DNA of 64,000 bases from WM-3-3 sp041660045 (lineage in GTDB: Bacteria > Pseudomonadota > Gammaproteobacteria > Methylococcales > Methylomonadaceae), in NCBI GenBank assembly GCA_041660045.1, contig JBAZXA010000009.1, positions 62,001 through 126,000 of the forward strand, in the 5' to 3' direction. The notes beneath the pieces were generated by a model, which was given only the letters and a program-made list of their open reading frames with translations, was not told the DNA's origin and did not search any database. The translations under genes and the position numbers were made by a program. Position 1 is the stretch's first letter; the number at the start of each line of letters is the position of its first letter. This document shows, piece by piece, positions 16,579 through 25,382 of the stretch.

Positions 16579-19230
16579 CTAAAAATTAACCGTCAGCGTT
16601 GCCCTAAGCATTCTGGGTTCTACCGGGTGTTTTAATATCCCGGTCTGTGCTGTAGTGTTGGCGGGGTAGGCATATTCGTAGGCGTAGGCAATGTCGTTTT
16701 GGGTGGAGCCTAGAATATTGAAGAGGTCCACTTCCATTTTATAGTGTTTTTGTTGGTAGCCCGCGCCTAAATTGACGATGCTAGTGCTACCAGCATTAAA
16801 CTTGCCGGAGGCATCTAAGGGTATATCGCCAAAGTGGCGCAAGCGCAAGGAACCGAACATTCCGTTTGGCGCGACCACGGTGGCACCAGCACTGATTACC
16901 CGGCCTACGGAATTAGGTACAAAATTATTGCTTTCCCCATTTGGCGTGCTCACAAAGCGCGCTGAAGTTAGGGCAATATCGGCATCTAATGTTAACCACG
17001 TGGTGGGTTTGTAAGCGTTATTCCATTCGACGCCATAACGGTTGGATTTGCCATTAACCTCAGTGGTGCCTTCATCACCGGTAAACACCAGTTCCTGGCT
17101 GCTTTCCAGCCACCATAACGCCAACGTGCTGTTTAAGTTTTGGATAACATTGCTGCGCACACCAACTTCTGCACCGCGTGATGAAGCTAACGGGGTAATC
17201 CTGGCCGCGCTGCTGTCCAAAGGCGTTCCGCTATTGGGATCAAACTGCAAAGTTGTGCCGCGGGCATCGTTAGAGTGAAAGCCGTAACCGGCATTGATAA
17301 AATATTCGGTATCAAACCAAGGCCCTAGTATCAGGCTGAATTTTGGGCTGAACAGCAGTTGAGCCCGCTGACCGGAATTGGCCGCGTTGATAAACGCATC
17401 ATGCGTGGCGGTATCCAGCACGGCGACCGCATTATTAATAAAATCACCCCGCAAGCCCGCTATGGTGCGCACTTTATCGTGCCAATAGGTTTGGTTCTTA
17501 ACATAAACGCCAACACTGGTTTCACCCACGTTGCTGCGGCTGACCGTGCTCAAAAATTCCCTATTGACGGTATGCTCCAACCCTAGATTGATGATTTCAT
17601 CGTGACGAAATTGCAAGCCAAAGCTGTTATCCGCGTTATAGCCGAATAACTTAGTATAGCGGCTATGTTCAATATTCCCGCCGGTTTGCAGCCTATGTTC
17701 AAACTGGTGAATCTGGTCACCGTTAAGCGGATCGTTTAAAAAACCGGTGAAGTTGGAATATAAGTCCAGGTCGTAATAAACCGCATAAATATTGGCCTCA
17801 TTTTTCCAGTTATTACCTTTGTTCCAAAGATTCGTGGAAAAACTATGGCGATTGCTTTTGCCGCCATCGCTAGGATCAATCGTGCCGTATAAATCAAGCG
17901 TACCATTATCAACTAAGGCCTGCGGAATCTGGTTAGTCGCTGTCCATTTGTTGCTATAGGCTTTGGCAAATACCGACACGCCCCAATTCGCTTCAGCCAG
18001 GGTATAACGCAACTGGCCGTTAAATTTCTTGGAATCTTCCGGCTGTTGCCATACCCCGTTATAAAAATTGAATTCACCGGCGTACAGCAAATCGCCGCGG
18101 CCTAATTGATAGGAACTGGCAAATAAGCCACGATAATAGTCAAATTCACCAATGGTAAACTTGGCAATACCGTGCGCTAACTTAGCGACAGAAAACATTT
18201 TGCTATAACCGGCCGCTGAAAAATCACCCAGCTCGGCATAATACGGGCCTTTGCCGTACTCAATATTTTTCACCAGCTCCGGGATAACGCTATTTAGGTC
18301 AAGATAGCCTTGGCCGTGGGCATGTGAGGGCAAATTGATGGGAATACCGTCGACATAAGTTATAAAATCGGTGCCGTGGTCGAGATTAAAACCTCGCAGA
18401 AAAAACTGGTTGGCCTTACCGGAACCGCTGTGTTGGGTAGCCAATAGCCCGGGTACCACTTCGACCAGTTCACCACTACGCGAAAACGGGCGGTATTCAA
18501 ATTGGGCTTGCGACACTTCCCCTTGCGATGCCGAAGCCGTAACGCCGATAAGGTTGTTTGCCGCCCTGTCTTCGGTTACGGCAATTTCTTTAAGCTCAAC
18601 AGCCCCATTTTTATTATTTTTTACTGCAAGGTTGGGCGCCATTTCAGCATCCTTAGCATTGGCCTGATTGCCAAACATAAAGGCGAACGCCAGCATAAGC
18701 AAACGCGCAGTAGCGATACCGGAGCAATGCAGCAATAAGGTGGCACAAACAAAGCCCAATGTGTAAGACATTAAATTTGCTGATGCCGTTATCTCCAGGC
18801 CATGGGCATAACCGTGAAAAAACGCAAAAATAGCGACGATGAGGACATTGATCCCCGTATTAAATTGTACTTTGTTTACGATAAAAACGCTGAGCACCAA
18901 GCAAGACAGCAATATCATAATTTCCGCATTGGGCACGGCAAACTTGGCTACACCAGCAAATCCACCCAAGCTCATCACGCCAACAAAGGTTAGCGGCAAC
19001 AGCCAGATAGCTTGCCCACGCAACTGCGCTGCCCAGATGCCAATAGCAATCATGGTTAAAAGATGGTCCCAACCTTGTAAGGGATGATCAAAACCATGGT
19101 GCCAATCACTTGTTAAGGTATAAAAAACTACCGGGACTTTTAACAAAAATAAGACCAGTAGACTTAACAAAACGAGCAGGGAAAGTCCTAAACGCGGTTG
19201 GTTTACCTCATAAAATGTTTTATTTTGCAT
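16579..19230 (-). CDS. Fusion of a HupE/UreJ-type permease and a TonB-dependent receptor
   Basis: A single 883-aa frame. Residues about 15-190 are a HupE/UreJ nickel/cobalt-type permease: GFDHPLQGWDHLLTM (His49, Asp55, His56), LPLTFVGVMSLGG, and FFHGYAHGLE (His139, His143), with about six membrane segments. The last segment (RLLMLAFAFMFGNQANA, ending at 192) looks like a signal peptide with an A-N-A cleavage site. Residues about 215-883 are a full TonB-dependent receptor: TonB-box-like LKEIAVTE, plug with FFLRGFNLDHGTDFITYVDG and HAHGQGYLDLN, then a barrel ending MLRATLTVNF. It is the last gene of the minus-strand cluster, 91 bases after the SpeE-like gene. An inner-membrane permease joined to an outer-membrane barrel is topologically odd; cleavage into two proteins is my inference. 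Confidence 0.85.
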   Translation of the reverse strand: MQNKTFYEVNQPRLGLSLLVLLSLLVLFLLKVPVVFYTLTSDWHHGFDHPLQGWDHLLTMIAIGIWAAQLRGQAIWLLPLTFVGVMSLGGFAGVAKFAVPNAEIMILLSCLVLSVFIVNKVQFNTGINVLIVAIFAFFHGYAHGLEITASANLMSYTLGFVCATLLLHCSGIATARLLMLAFAFMFGNQANAKDAEMAPNLAVKNNKNGAVELKEIAVTEDRAANNLIGVTASASQGEVSQAQFEYRPFSRSGELVEVVPGLLATQHSGSGKANQFFLRGFNLDHGTDFITYVDGIPINLPSHAHGQGYLDLNSVIPELVKNIEYGKGPYYAELGDFSAAGYSKMFSVAKLAHGIAKFTIGEFDYYRGLFASSYQLGRGDLLYAGEFNFYNGVWQQPEDSKKFNGQLRYTLAEANWGVSVFAKAYSNKWTATNQIPQALVDNGTLDLYGTIDPSDGGKSNRHSFSTNLWNKGNNWKNEANIYAVYYDLDLYSNFTGFLNDPLNGDQIHQFEHRLQTGGNIEHSRYTKLFGYNADNSFGLQFRHDEIINLGLEHTVNREFLSTVSRSNVGETSVGVYVKNQTYWHDKVRTIAGLRGDFINNAVAVLDTATHDAFINAANSGQRAQLLFSPKFSLILGPWFDTEYFINAGYGFHSNDARGTTLQFDPNSGTPLDSSAARITPLASSRGAEVGVRSNVIQNLNSTLALWWLESSQELVFTGDEGTTEVNGKSNRYGVEWNNAYKPTTWLTLDADIALTSARFVSTPNGESNNFVPNSVGRVISAGATVVAPNGMFGSLRLRHFGDIPLDASGKFNAGSTSIVNLGAGYQQKHYKMEVDLFNILGSTQNDIAYAYEYAYPANTTAQTGILKHPVEPRMLRATLTVNF

Positions 19231-19321
19231 GGGTGATATTCTCTAACTTATTAACCAGGGTGTTGGCCTATTGAAGGTTAAAACATTCGCCCTTAGCCTG
19301 TTAAGGGGCATCTACCTAAGC

Positions 19322-21967
19322 TCAAGGCGCAGATAGCGTAAGTTGCTGTAACGCTGAGATGGCTTCTGGCCGCGCTGGCTGAATTTGCGCCAACTCGGTC
19401 AGCAAAGCGCGGGCAGCATAAGCATCCGTGCGGGCAAGTGCCGCCGCCATACGCAGCAATGGATCGTAAGCTGGCCGAAAATCTGGGCTGATGCGCAAAA
19501 CGGACAAGAGCGGCTCACGCACCTGCGCTAACATGTCTGTTACATTGGCCGATGGCCGCACATTTCGGCCCACCTCAATATAGCGGTTACGTGCCAACCA
19601 ATAAGCCGCCAAGCGTTGCTTCCAAGCCGTGTTGGTACTGCTATCGATGATCTCAGACGGCTCAATGGCAAGCGCCTGTATAAGCCCGGTCAAGCGCTCC
19701 CGTGGCAGTGATTCTGGGGCATAAGTGATACGCGGCGCGTGGTACGCCACAACCGGGTGATCATCGGTGTTGGCGGCAGCGCTACCGGCAAAACGCGCCA
19801 AAGCGTTAGGCCCAGCCACAAAACTGCCTAGTAAGGCAAATTCATCTTCAATGCCAAAGGCAGCAGGGCTTTTAGCCAAGACGATAGTGTGCAGGCGTTT
19901 GCCCACCTGTTGTACATTGAAATTGCTGTTTACAGCTTGCCCGACCAGGCCAAGCACTGGAGTTTCCAGACTGTTGCTGGCTAAAATGCCCCAGCCGCCG
20001 GGATAGACGGCAATAAAAGCTTGCACGATACTACGCAAGGTTTCCAAATCAAGTTGATGCAGCGGCAACCATTGGCAAAATAACCCACCAAGCCTTAACC
20101 GAGTGCGCACATCCTGAAAATGCTCGACGGTATACAACGAACCCGACCCACTACGCGCTGGATGAAAATTATCCGAAACGATAACATCATAGCTTTGCGC
20201 AGTAGACTTCACGTAACGGCGGGCGTCCGCTTGCATAAGATGCAGTTGTGGCTTAGGGTTTCCACCTGCAAAAACCTGCCGAAAATAGCCTGAGGCTTGG
20301 ATAACTTCAGGTAAAAGTTCCACCGCATCCACTTGTAGCGCCGCTTCTTGGGCGGCGGAAGACGCTGTCACACCCGTGCCTAAACCTAAAAATAGTACCT
20401 GCTGCGGCGCCGGGTGCAACAGCAATGGCAGCAACGCTTGCCTGCCATCAACCAACAGGCTTGAACTGCTACCTTCTTGCTGCCGGTTGTTGATGCGCAA
20501 TCTGGCCACACCATTGGCATCCTCAACCACGCTAACGGCAGCCATAACACCTTCTTTATAGCTGACTAATTTGCCGCCTTCGGGAATATCTACAAAAGCC
20601 AACGGCGGCGCCCACACCGCCAAGGCCAACACCATAACGGCGGGAAGCCAAACGCTGGATGTACGCCAAGCACGGCTACTCGTCAGTGCCAGATAACCCA
20701 TAGCGACCAGCAGCAAAGCTAGTTTTGGCCCCAACCACGGCGCTATCAACACGCCAAACAATGGCGGCGCAACAGCCGCACCTAAAGTATTAACCCCCAA
20801 GGCGCGGCCAAAGCTGATGCCAGCGGCATTCGCGCCAGCACACAGATGGCTGAATAATGCGCCCATAACCATTGTAGGCAGCGCAAATGCCGCCAGCGCC
20901 AGCATGGCTTCAATACCGATAGCGGTGACCATATTAATGTTAAAACTGGCTAGCAATAGTCTCTTAAAAGGTTCCGATAGCCACAGGCTGAGTGTGCCGC
21001 TCATGCAAGCTAAGGCTAGGCCGCTAAGCAACTTATCACTCAGTTTTTCCGGATTTGCAGCATCGGCAAACCAGCGCTGATAAATGGCTGCCCCCAATGC
21101 CGTCCCCAGCAAGTAGACCGCCAGCAATATGGCAAAGGTATAAACCGTATCTTCAGCAACCTGGCTCAACACCCGGATAACCAAAACTTCGTAGCCTATG
21201 CCTAGTAAGCCCGTTAATACCAAACGCATCAGCTCATCAGGTTGGCTTAGTGTAGCCTGCGGCCTTTGGCTACTGGCCAAAGCCACTTTACGGGGCAGGG
21301 CTACTAAGGCCGCACACGCACACAGCAAATTAAGCCCAGCACAGACCAGTGTGGTATACAGCAAGCCCAATTCCGGTATCAGCCAAAAAGCGGTAGCCAG
21401 AACACCGATAACAGCACCCAAAGTATTAGCCGCATACAGCACGGCGATGGAACGGCCTTGCGCGCGGATTTCGGCGCTCAGCCGCTGCATTGCCGGTAAG
21501 GTGGCACCCATTGCCGCAGTTGCCGGCAACAACACGAAGAAGGTGCCACTAAACGCCACTAGCCATTGCCATAAGGGCGATGGCTGCACGCCGGTAATGC
21601 TCAGCAGCCAGTCACTGACCGGGCGCATCAGCACAATTAACAACAACCCCCATAGTGCAATAAGCGCTTCGCAAAGTGCATACCAACGCACGGCTTGCTT
21701 GCTGCGCGCGATTTTTGGCCCCATAGCTAAAGCACCCAGCGCCAAACCGCCAAAAAATGCCGCTACCACGGCCAAGACGGCGGCGGAATCATGCCCTAAC
21801 CAAAGCGCGCTCTGCTGGGTCCATATGATTTGGTAGCCCAAACCGGCAAAACCGGAGGCAAGCATAAGACAAACCGATAAATACCGGCGGCCCGATGCGC
21901 TCAAGGTTTGCAGTGTATAGCGACTCAAAAAACCAGCGTACACAGACACCTGCTTATATTCCGGCAA
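19322..21967 (-). CDS. Membrane-fused spermidine-synthase-like methyltransferase-fold protein
   Basis: An 881-aa protein. Residues about 28-460 are a polytopic MFS-like membrane part (LMLASGFAGLGYQIIWTQQS is the usual start). Residues about 480-720 are a SpeE-like Rossmann domain with VLFLGLGTGV, DAVELLPEVIQ, LHLMQADARRYV and VIVSDNFHPA. A C-terminal helical part of about 150 residues with TPR-like character follows. The enzyme may use decarboxylated SAM or SAM, but the substrate is unknown. The ORF opens with TTG at 21967; GTG at 21943, preceded by AGG, is an alternative start. It lies between the oxygenase and the HupE-TBDR gene in the cluster. Confidence 0.78.
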   Translation of the reverse strand: MPEYKQVSVYAGFLSRYTLQTLSASGRRYLSVCLMLASGFAGLGYQIIWTQQSALWLGHDSAAVLAVVAAFFGGLALGALAMGPKIARSKQAVRWYALCEALIALWGLLLIVLMRPVSDWLLSITGVQPSPLWQWLVAFSGTFFVLLPATAAMGATLPAMQRLSAEIRAQGRSIAVLYAANTLGAVIGVLATAFWLIPELGLLYTTLVCAGLNLLCACAALVALPRKVALASSQRPQATLSQPDELMRLVLTGLLGIGYEVLVIRVLSQVAEDTVYTFAILLAVYLLGTALGAAIYQRWFADAANPEKLSDKLLSGLALACMSGTLSLWLSEPFKRLLLASFNINMVTAIGIEAMLALAAFALPTMVMGALFSHLCAGANAAGISFGRALGVNTLGAAVAPPLFGVLIAPWLGPKLALLLVAMGYLALTSSRAWRTSSVWLPAVMVLALAVWAPPLAFVDIPEGGKLVSYKEGVMAAVSVVEDANGVARLRINNRQQEGSSSSLLVDGRQALLPLLLHPAPQQVLFLGLGTGVTASSAAQEAALQVDAVELLPEVIQASGYFRQVFAGGNPKPQLHLMQADARRYVKSTAQSYDVIVSDNFHPARSGSGSLYTVEHFQDVRTRLRLGGLFCQWLPLHQLDLETLRSIVQAFIAVYPGGWGILASNSLETPVLGLVGQAVNSNFNVQQVGKRLHTIVLAKSPAAFGIEDEFALLGSFVAGPNALARFAGSAAANTDDHPVVAYHAPRITYAPESLPRERLTGLIQALAIEPSEIIDSSTNTAWKQRLAAYWLARNRYIEVGRNVRPSANVTDMLAQVREPLLSVLRISPDFRPAYDPLLRMAAALARTDAYAARALLTELAQIQPARPEAISALQQLTLSAP

Positions 21968-22033
21968 ATAAGCTTAGCAAGGCCGACAAACTCCACCATG
22001 GCGTACTGCTGCAGTTGCAAACGTGGCGGTATT

Positions 22034-22657
22034 TCACGCGCTGAACTTGATGGAGTAACCCCAAGAATCAAGCCGATAAGGAATTGCATTCATGGCTAAG
22101 GTGATACGGCGTCCACCCTCATTAGGTGGCACTGCATGCAGTAGATAACTGGGGAAAAGCACCAAATCACCCGGCTCTGGTTGTGGGCTAATCCATTTCT
22201 CAGCATTAAACGGCCCGGTCACCATGTCTTTGTGGTCGTTTTTAAAGCTAAAATCAGTGCCACCCGGTGATTTCATAAAAACTGTGCGCGATGATTCGTG
22301 GGTGGGCGTAAGATACACCACGCCAGAAATAAAGCTATTGGCGTGGTTATGCATCGCTTGATGGCCGCTGGTATTGAGTACATTTACCCACATTTCCTTT
22401 AGCGCCCAACCCATACGCTCGCCAAACAGCAACGCGCCAAATTCACTTAACTTAGGTGTAATGATTTGCGCTGTTTCCACCAGCAACGGGCTATCACCGG
22501 GTTTTAGCATTTCGGTATGGGAAAGATTGGCGGACGAATTATTATCATGCACTGCCAGCGTACTAAAATGCGCCACCAAACCTTCAACCAAACGCCCGGG
22601 CAACAGGCCTGGAACGCGCATAAATGGGGTTGGGAAAATACTGATAACTTCGTCCAT
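22034..22657 (-). CDS. 2OG-Fe(II) oxygenase of the TIGR02466 type
   Basis: A 207-residue protein from the ATG at 22657 (the frame is open further up to a TTG at 22699, which I consider less likely). It starts MDEVISIFPTPFMRV, the family start. The double-stranded beta-helix residues are visible: HNHANSFISGVVYLTP (His pair for iron), GDLVLFPSYLLHAVPPN (distal His) and GGRRITLAMNAIPY (Arg for 2-oxoglutarate). Such enzymes hydroxylate unknown substrates, possibly peptides. It follows hupE closely and is followed by the SpeE-like gene, so it may modify a product of this cluster. Confidence 0.82.
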   Translation of the reverse strand: MDEVISIFPTPFMRVPGLLPGRLVEGLVAHFSTLAVHDNNSSANLSHTEMLKPGDSPLLVETAQIITPKLSEFGALLFGERMGWALKEMWVNVLNTSGHQAMHNHANSFISGVVYLTPTHESSRTVFMKSPGGTDFSFKNDHKDMVTGPFNAEKWISPQPEPGDLVLFPSYLLHAVPPNEGGRRITLAMNAIPYRLDSWGYSIKFSA

Positions 22658-22716
22658 TTTTATATTCTGCTTGAGTGTGTTAATTAACCTGGGTAGCAAA
22701 CAATGCCGTTAGCTGT

Positions 22717-23667
22717 TTAGCCGAAAATCGCAATGGCACGTTCCCACGACCAATAAGCGGCTACTGAGCCTATACCATATAAAATCGAGGTGCGCGCCTT
22801 AACTAGACTAGGCCAATAAAAGCTCAAGCGCCACAAGATGAATGCGGCCATAACAATCACAAGCTGACCTAGCTCTACCCCGACATTAAAGGTTAATAAG
22901 GCAATGGAGAGATAGTTTTCAGGCAAACCTATCTCTTTTAACGCCCCGGCAAAGCCTAAGCCATGCACTAAGCCAAACAGGAAAGCGACTAATGCCGGAA
23001 AGCGCCTAGCCAGCGTCTGTTTTTGGTGTAAGGCTTCACCCGCTACCAACACGATAGACAACGCGATGGTCGCCTCCACGGGTGGAGAATGCAATACCAG
23101 CAGACCCAAGGCGCTGCAGGCCAAGGTCACACTGTGCGCGGCGGTAAATGCAGAAATTGTCCAAATCAGCCTGCGTTTAAAGCCGACTAAAAAGATTAAA
23201 CCTATCACAAACAACTGGTGGTCTATGCCGCTTAGAATATGCTCAACACCTAACACAATATAAGTGGATGCGATCTCGCCTAACCCGCGCTGGTCATCAG
23301 CAGAACCGAACAAATGCACTTTAGGCTGGCTAGCCGTCAGCGTATAAACCCTGGACTGACCATCCAACCAGAATATCTTTACCAGTGCGGCCGAATAACC
23401 CTGCCCCACGCCTTTAATTGACAACTCACCGATCAAGCCCGCCGTACCGCATAGCAGCATATTGGCTTCCGCCCGGCAGCCGCTAGGCCAAAGCGGCGTT
23501 AAGTCTTCGCTGGCGGCACGTTTCTCAGTAGCGCCCCATTGCCACAAGAACTCTCCCTGGGTTAATTCCCGAATTTGCATTTCGGCCATGCTCATTTCAT
23601 GCCCTAAGGCAAAGCTAGAGAAAACCGCTAATCCCGCCAGTAAAACGCCAAGGCAAAACTGTCTCAT
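22717..23667 (-). CDS. HupE/UreJ-family permease with N-terminal periplasmic domain
   Basis: A 316-aa inner-membrane protein. A signal peptide (residues 1-22, ending SFALGHE) and a periplasmic domain of about 105 residues come first. The membrane part carries the HupE_2-type motifs GVEHILSGIDHQLFVIGL, SAFTAAHSVTLACS, FLFGLVHGLGFAGAL and FNVGVELGQL; the His and Asp/Glu in these segments are likely metal ligands. The family is linked to nickel or cobalt entry, though this subgroup is uncharacterised. Its ATG overlaps the stop of the PpiC-like gene (TAATG), so the two are made together. Confidence 0.85.
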   Translation of the reverse strand: MRQFCLGVLLAGLAVFSSFALGHEMSMAEMQIRELTQGEFLWQWGATEKRAASEDLTPLWPSGCRAEANMLLCGTAGLIGELSIKGVGQGYSAALVKIFWLDGQSRVYTLTASQPKVHLFGSADDQRGLGEIASTYIVLGVEHILSGIDHQLFVIGLIFLVGFKRRLIWTISAFTAAHSVTLACSALGLLVLHSPPVEATIALSIVLVAGEALHQKQTLARRFPALVAFLFGLVHGLGFAGALKEIGLPENYLSIALLTFNVGVELGQLVIVMAAFILWRLSFYWPSLVKARTSILYGIGSVAAYWSWERAIAIFG

Positions 23668-24524
23668 TACTGTGCCGCCTCAAATTTGACGGTGTATTTT
23701 TCGCCTAAGACACGTACTGCGGCAGTCCGTTGTTCCGCTAAAGTGGCATCCGTCCAATCTTGTAAAATTACACCACGTAGGGCTTCAAAAGCCGCCGGTT
23801 CTGGGCGCTTAACCGCATTAAGCCGAATTGCTTTCCAACCCGTTTTGCTGGATTGTGCCTGCCATACACCAACTGGCGCAGCCTCCAAAGTTTTAACAAA
23901 CTCTACGCCGTAACTCTGTTCAAGGTTTGCGTAAGGCCTATCCTTAAACAAACGTAAGCCCGCTTGGGCATCACCGGGAGCTCCGGTATTTAGCAAGAGT
24001 ACGAAATCACGCACCGCTTTTTCAGCATTATCACCGGCCAGCACGGCTTCTTCAAAGTCATAGCGGGCAGGCTGGTCATATTTGTTGCGATGGCCTTCAA
24101 ACCACTTGCGTAAGGTATTGTCGTCATAAGCAGGTAATTTAACATTGGCATCAATAACGCTTAGGGCTTTAAAAATTACCCGTTCGCGTATCGCTGTATC
24201 GCCTTTATCAAGCTGCATCGCTAAACCTTCCCGATAAAGTATTTCATTATCCAGCCATACCCGGTGCATTGCCGTTAACTCTTCGGTATTAGGCTCCCGG
24301 CCTCTGGCGGCTTTAAACAAATCATCCACTTCATCATCCACTTCTGTGGTTACCACAATACTCAGTGGGTCGTCTTGTTGACTGCTGACAACAAAATCAA
24401 CGGCAAACAATAAGCCGCCTAACAGGACAAAATGCAATAACGGTTCACGTAGCCAATTTGGCCATGACAGAACCATTGAATCAGTAGCTTTTTTCGAGGG
24501 TGAAACCGGAACTTGGGTAGACAT
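23667..24524 (-). CDS. Membrane-anchored periplasmic PpiC/SurA-like protein
   Basis: A 285-aa protein from the ATG at 24524 (the frame extends upstream to a TTG without support). One membrane segment (about residues 25-45, PLLHFVLLGGLLFAVDFVV) anchors it. The body looks like a parvulin-type peptidyl-prolyl isomerase found with HupE permeases: IVVTTEVDDEVDDLF, REPNTEELTAMHRVWLDNEI and a C-terminal AFEALRGVILQDW. The PPIase core is divergent, so it may act as a chaperone only. Coupling to hupE suggests that it helps fold the permease periplasmic domain or the receptor. Confidence 0.72.
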   Translation of the reverse strand: MSTQVPVSPSKKATDSMVLSWPNWLREPLLHFVLLGGLLFAVDFVVSSQQDDPLSIVVTTEVDDEVDDLFKAARGREPNTEELTAMHRVWLDNEILYREGLAMQLDKGDTAIRERVIFKALSVIDANVKLPAYDDNTLRKWFEGHRNKYDQPARYDFEEAVLAGDNAEKAVRDFVLLLNTGAPGDAQAGLRLFKDRPYANLEQSYGVEFVKTLEAAPVGVWQAQSSKTGWKAIRLNAVKRPEPAAFEALRGVILQDWTDATLAEQRTAAVRVLGEKYTVKFEAAQ

Positions 24525-24619
24525 CTGAATATTTAACCTAAACAGCAAAAATCGAAAAACAAAAAACGTTAAGGATGGATTAGCAGGTTATTTCCAAAAC
24601 GACCTTATCAAATAGGAAA

Positions 24620-24644
24620 GAGCCGGGCAATAACTGCCCGGCTC
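24620..24644 (-). terminator. Strong hairpin after the PEP-CTERM-type gene
   Basis: A perfect 10-bp stem GAGCCGGGCA / TGCCCGGCTC (24620-24629, 24635-24644) lies 36 bases after the stop at 24681. On the minus strand it is followed by a T-rich stretch (TTTCCTATTT). It probably ends or reduces transcription into the PpiC-hupE genes. Confidence 0.7.
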
Positions 24645-24680
24645 CGACTTCTAAACAATCAACCGCTTTATCAACCCATA

Positions 24681-25334
24681 TCAAGCGGCTATCTTTCCGC
24701 CACGGCGATTGAGGCCACCCGCTATTGCTAAGCCTGAAGCCAACAACCAAAACGCAGCAGGCACAGGTACAGCACTGGCGCTGATGTTGTCGAAACCGAC
24801 AATATTGGCGCTCGCCGACAAATCAAATGATAAGGCAGTGCCAGTAAAGCCAAAGGTTACCGCATTCCAGGTAGTGTAAGCCTGAGATTCTGTTGATGTA
24901 GAATTGCCGGCGTCATTAGCGGTCAAATCAAAAACACCTAATAAGGTGCCAGTCCCATTCAAACCTGAATAAGCTTTGACTGCACCTAGCACAGTTGCCG
25001 TGCTGGAATAGAAAAACGACAAAGCGTTGTCCACGCCTGCAGCCACGTTAATATAAGCCGCTGTATCGTCAAATACGTAAGCAGTACCTAATGGCGTAGG
25101 TGCGTTTTGGTAGTATGTAAAATCGGCATCGTTAGATAAACCTGAGATCCCTGTAAAGGCCACGCCTAAGTTTGGGCCAGAGCTTCCATCCGCCGCCGTA
25201 CCGCCACTGTAATAGCCATCTACGCCGCCATTGCTAAAATCCCAGTTGTTTTCAAAATCCACTAAGAAAGTGGACGATGCAAACGCTGGCGCAGCCGAAA
25301 ACAAAGCCAGCGTTAAAAATAGTTTGAGCTTCAT
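24681..25334 (-). CDS. Secreted protein with a PEP-CTERM/VPxPA-type sorting tail
   Basis: A 217-aa protein. A signal peptide (MKLKLFLTLALFSAAPAFAS) begins it, and the C-terminus has the three-part sorting signal: AVPVPAAFWLLASGLAIAG (motif plus membrane segment) followed by LNRRGGK. The body is rich in Gly, Ser, Thr and Asn with aromatic strand patterns, as in carbohydrate-binding-like beta-sandwich exoproteins; it begins with VDFENNWDFSNGGVDGYY. It is likely exported and handled by an exosortase encoded elsewhere. It follows the PHP-type gene by 48 bases and ends at a strong hairpin. Confidence 0.8.
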   Translation of the reverse strand: MKLKLFLTLALFSAAPAFASSTFLVDFENNWDFSNGGVDGYYSGGTAADGSSGPNLGVAFTGISGLSNDADFTYYQNAPTPLGTAYVFDDTAAYINVAAGVDNALSFFYSSTATVLGAVKAYSGLNGTGTLLGVFDLTANDAGNSTSTESQAYTTWNAVTFGFTGTALSFDLSASANIVGFDNISASAVPVPAAFWLLASGLAIAGGLNRRGGKIAA

Positions 25335-25382
25335 GTGATATACCTGTTTCTATAGGTTAAATGTTGAGTTTGTGGTTAACGC

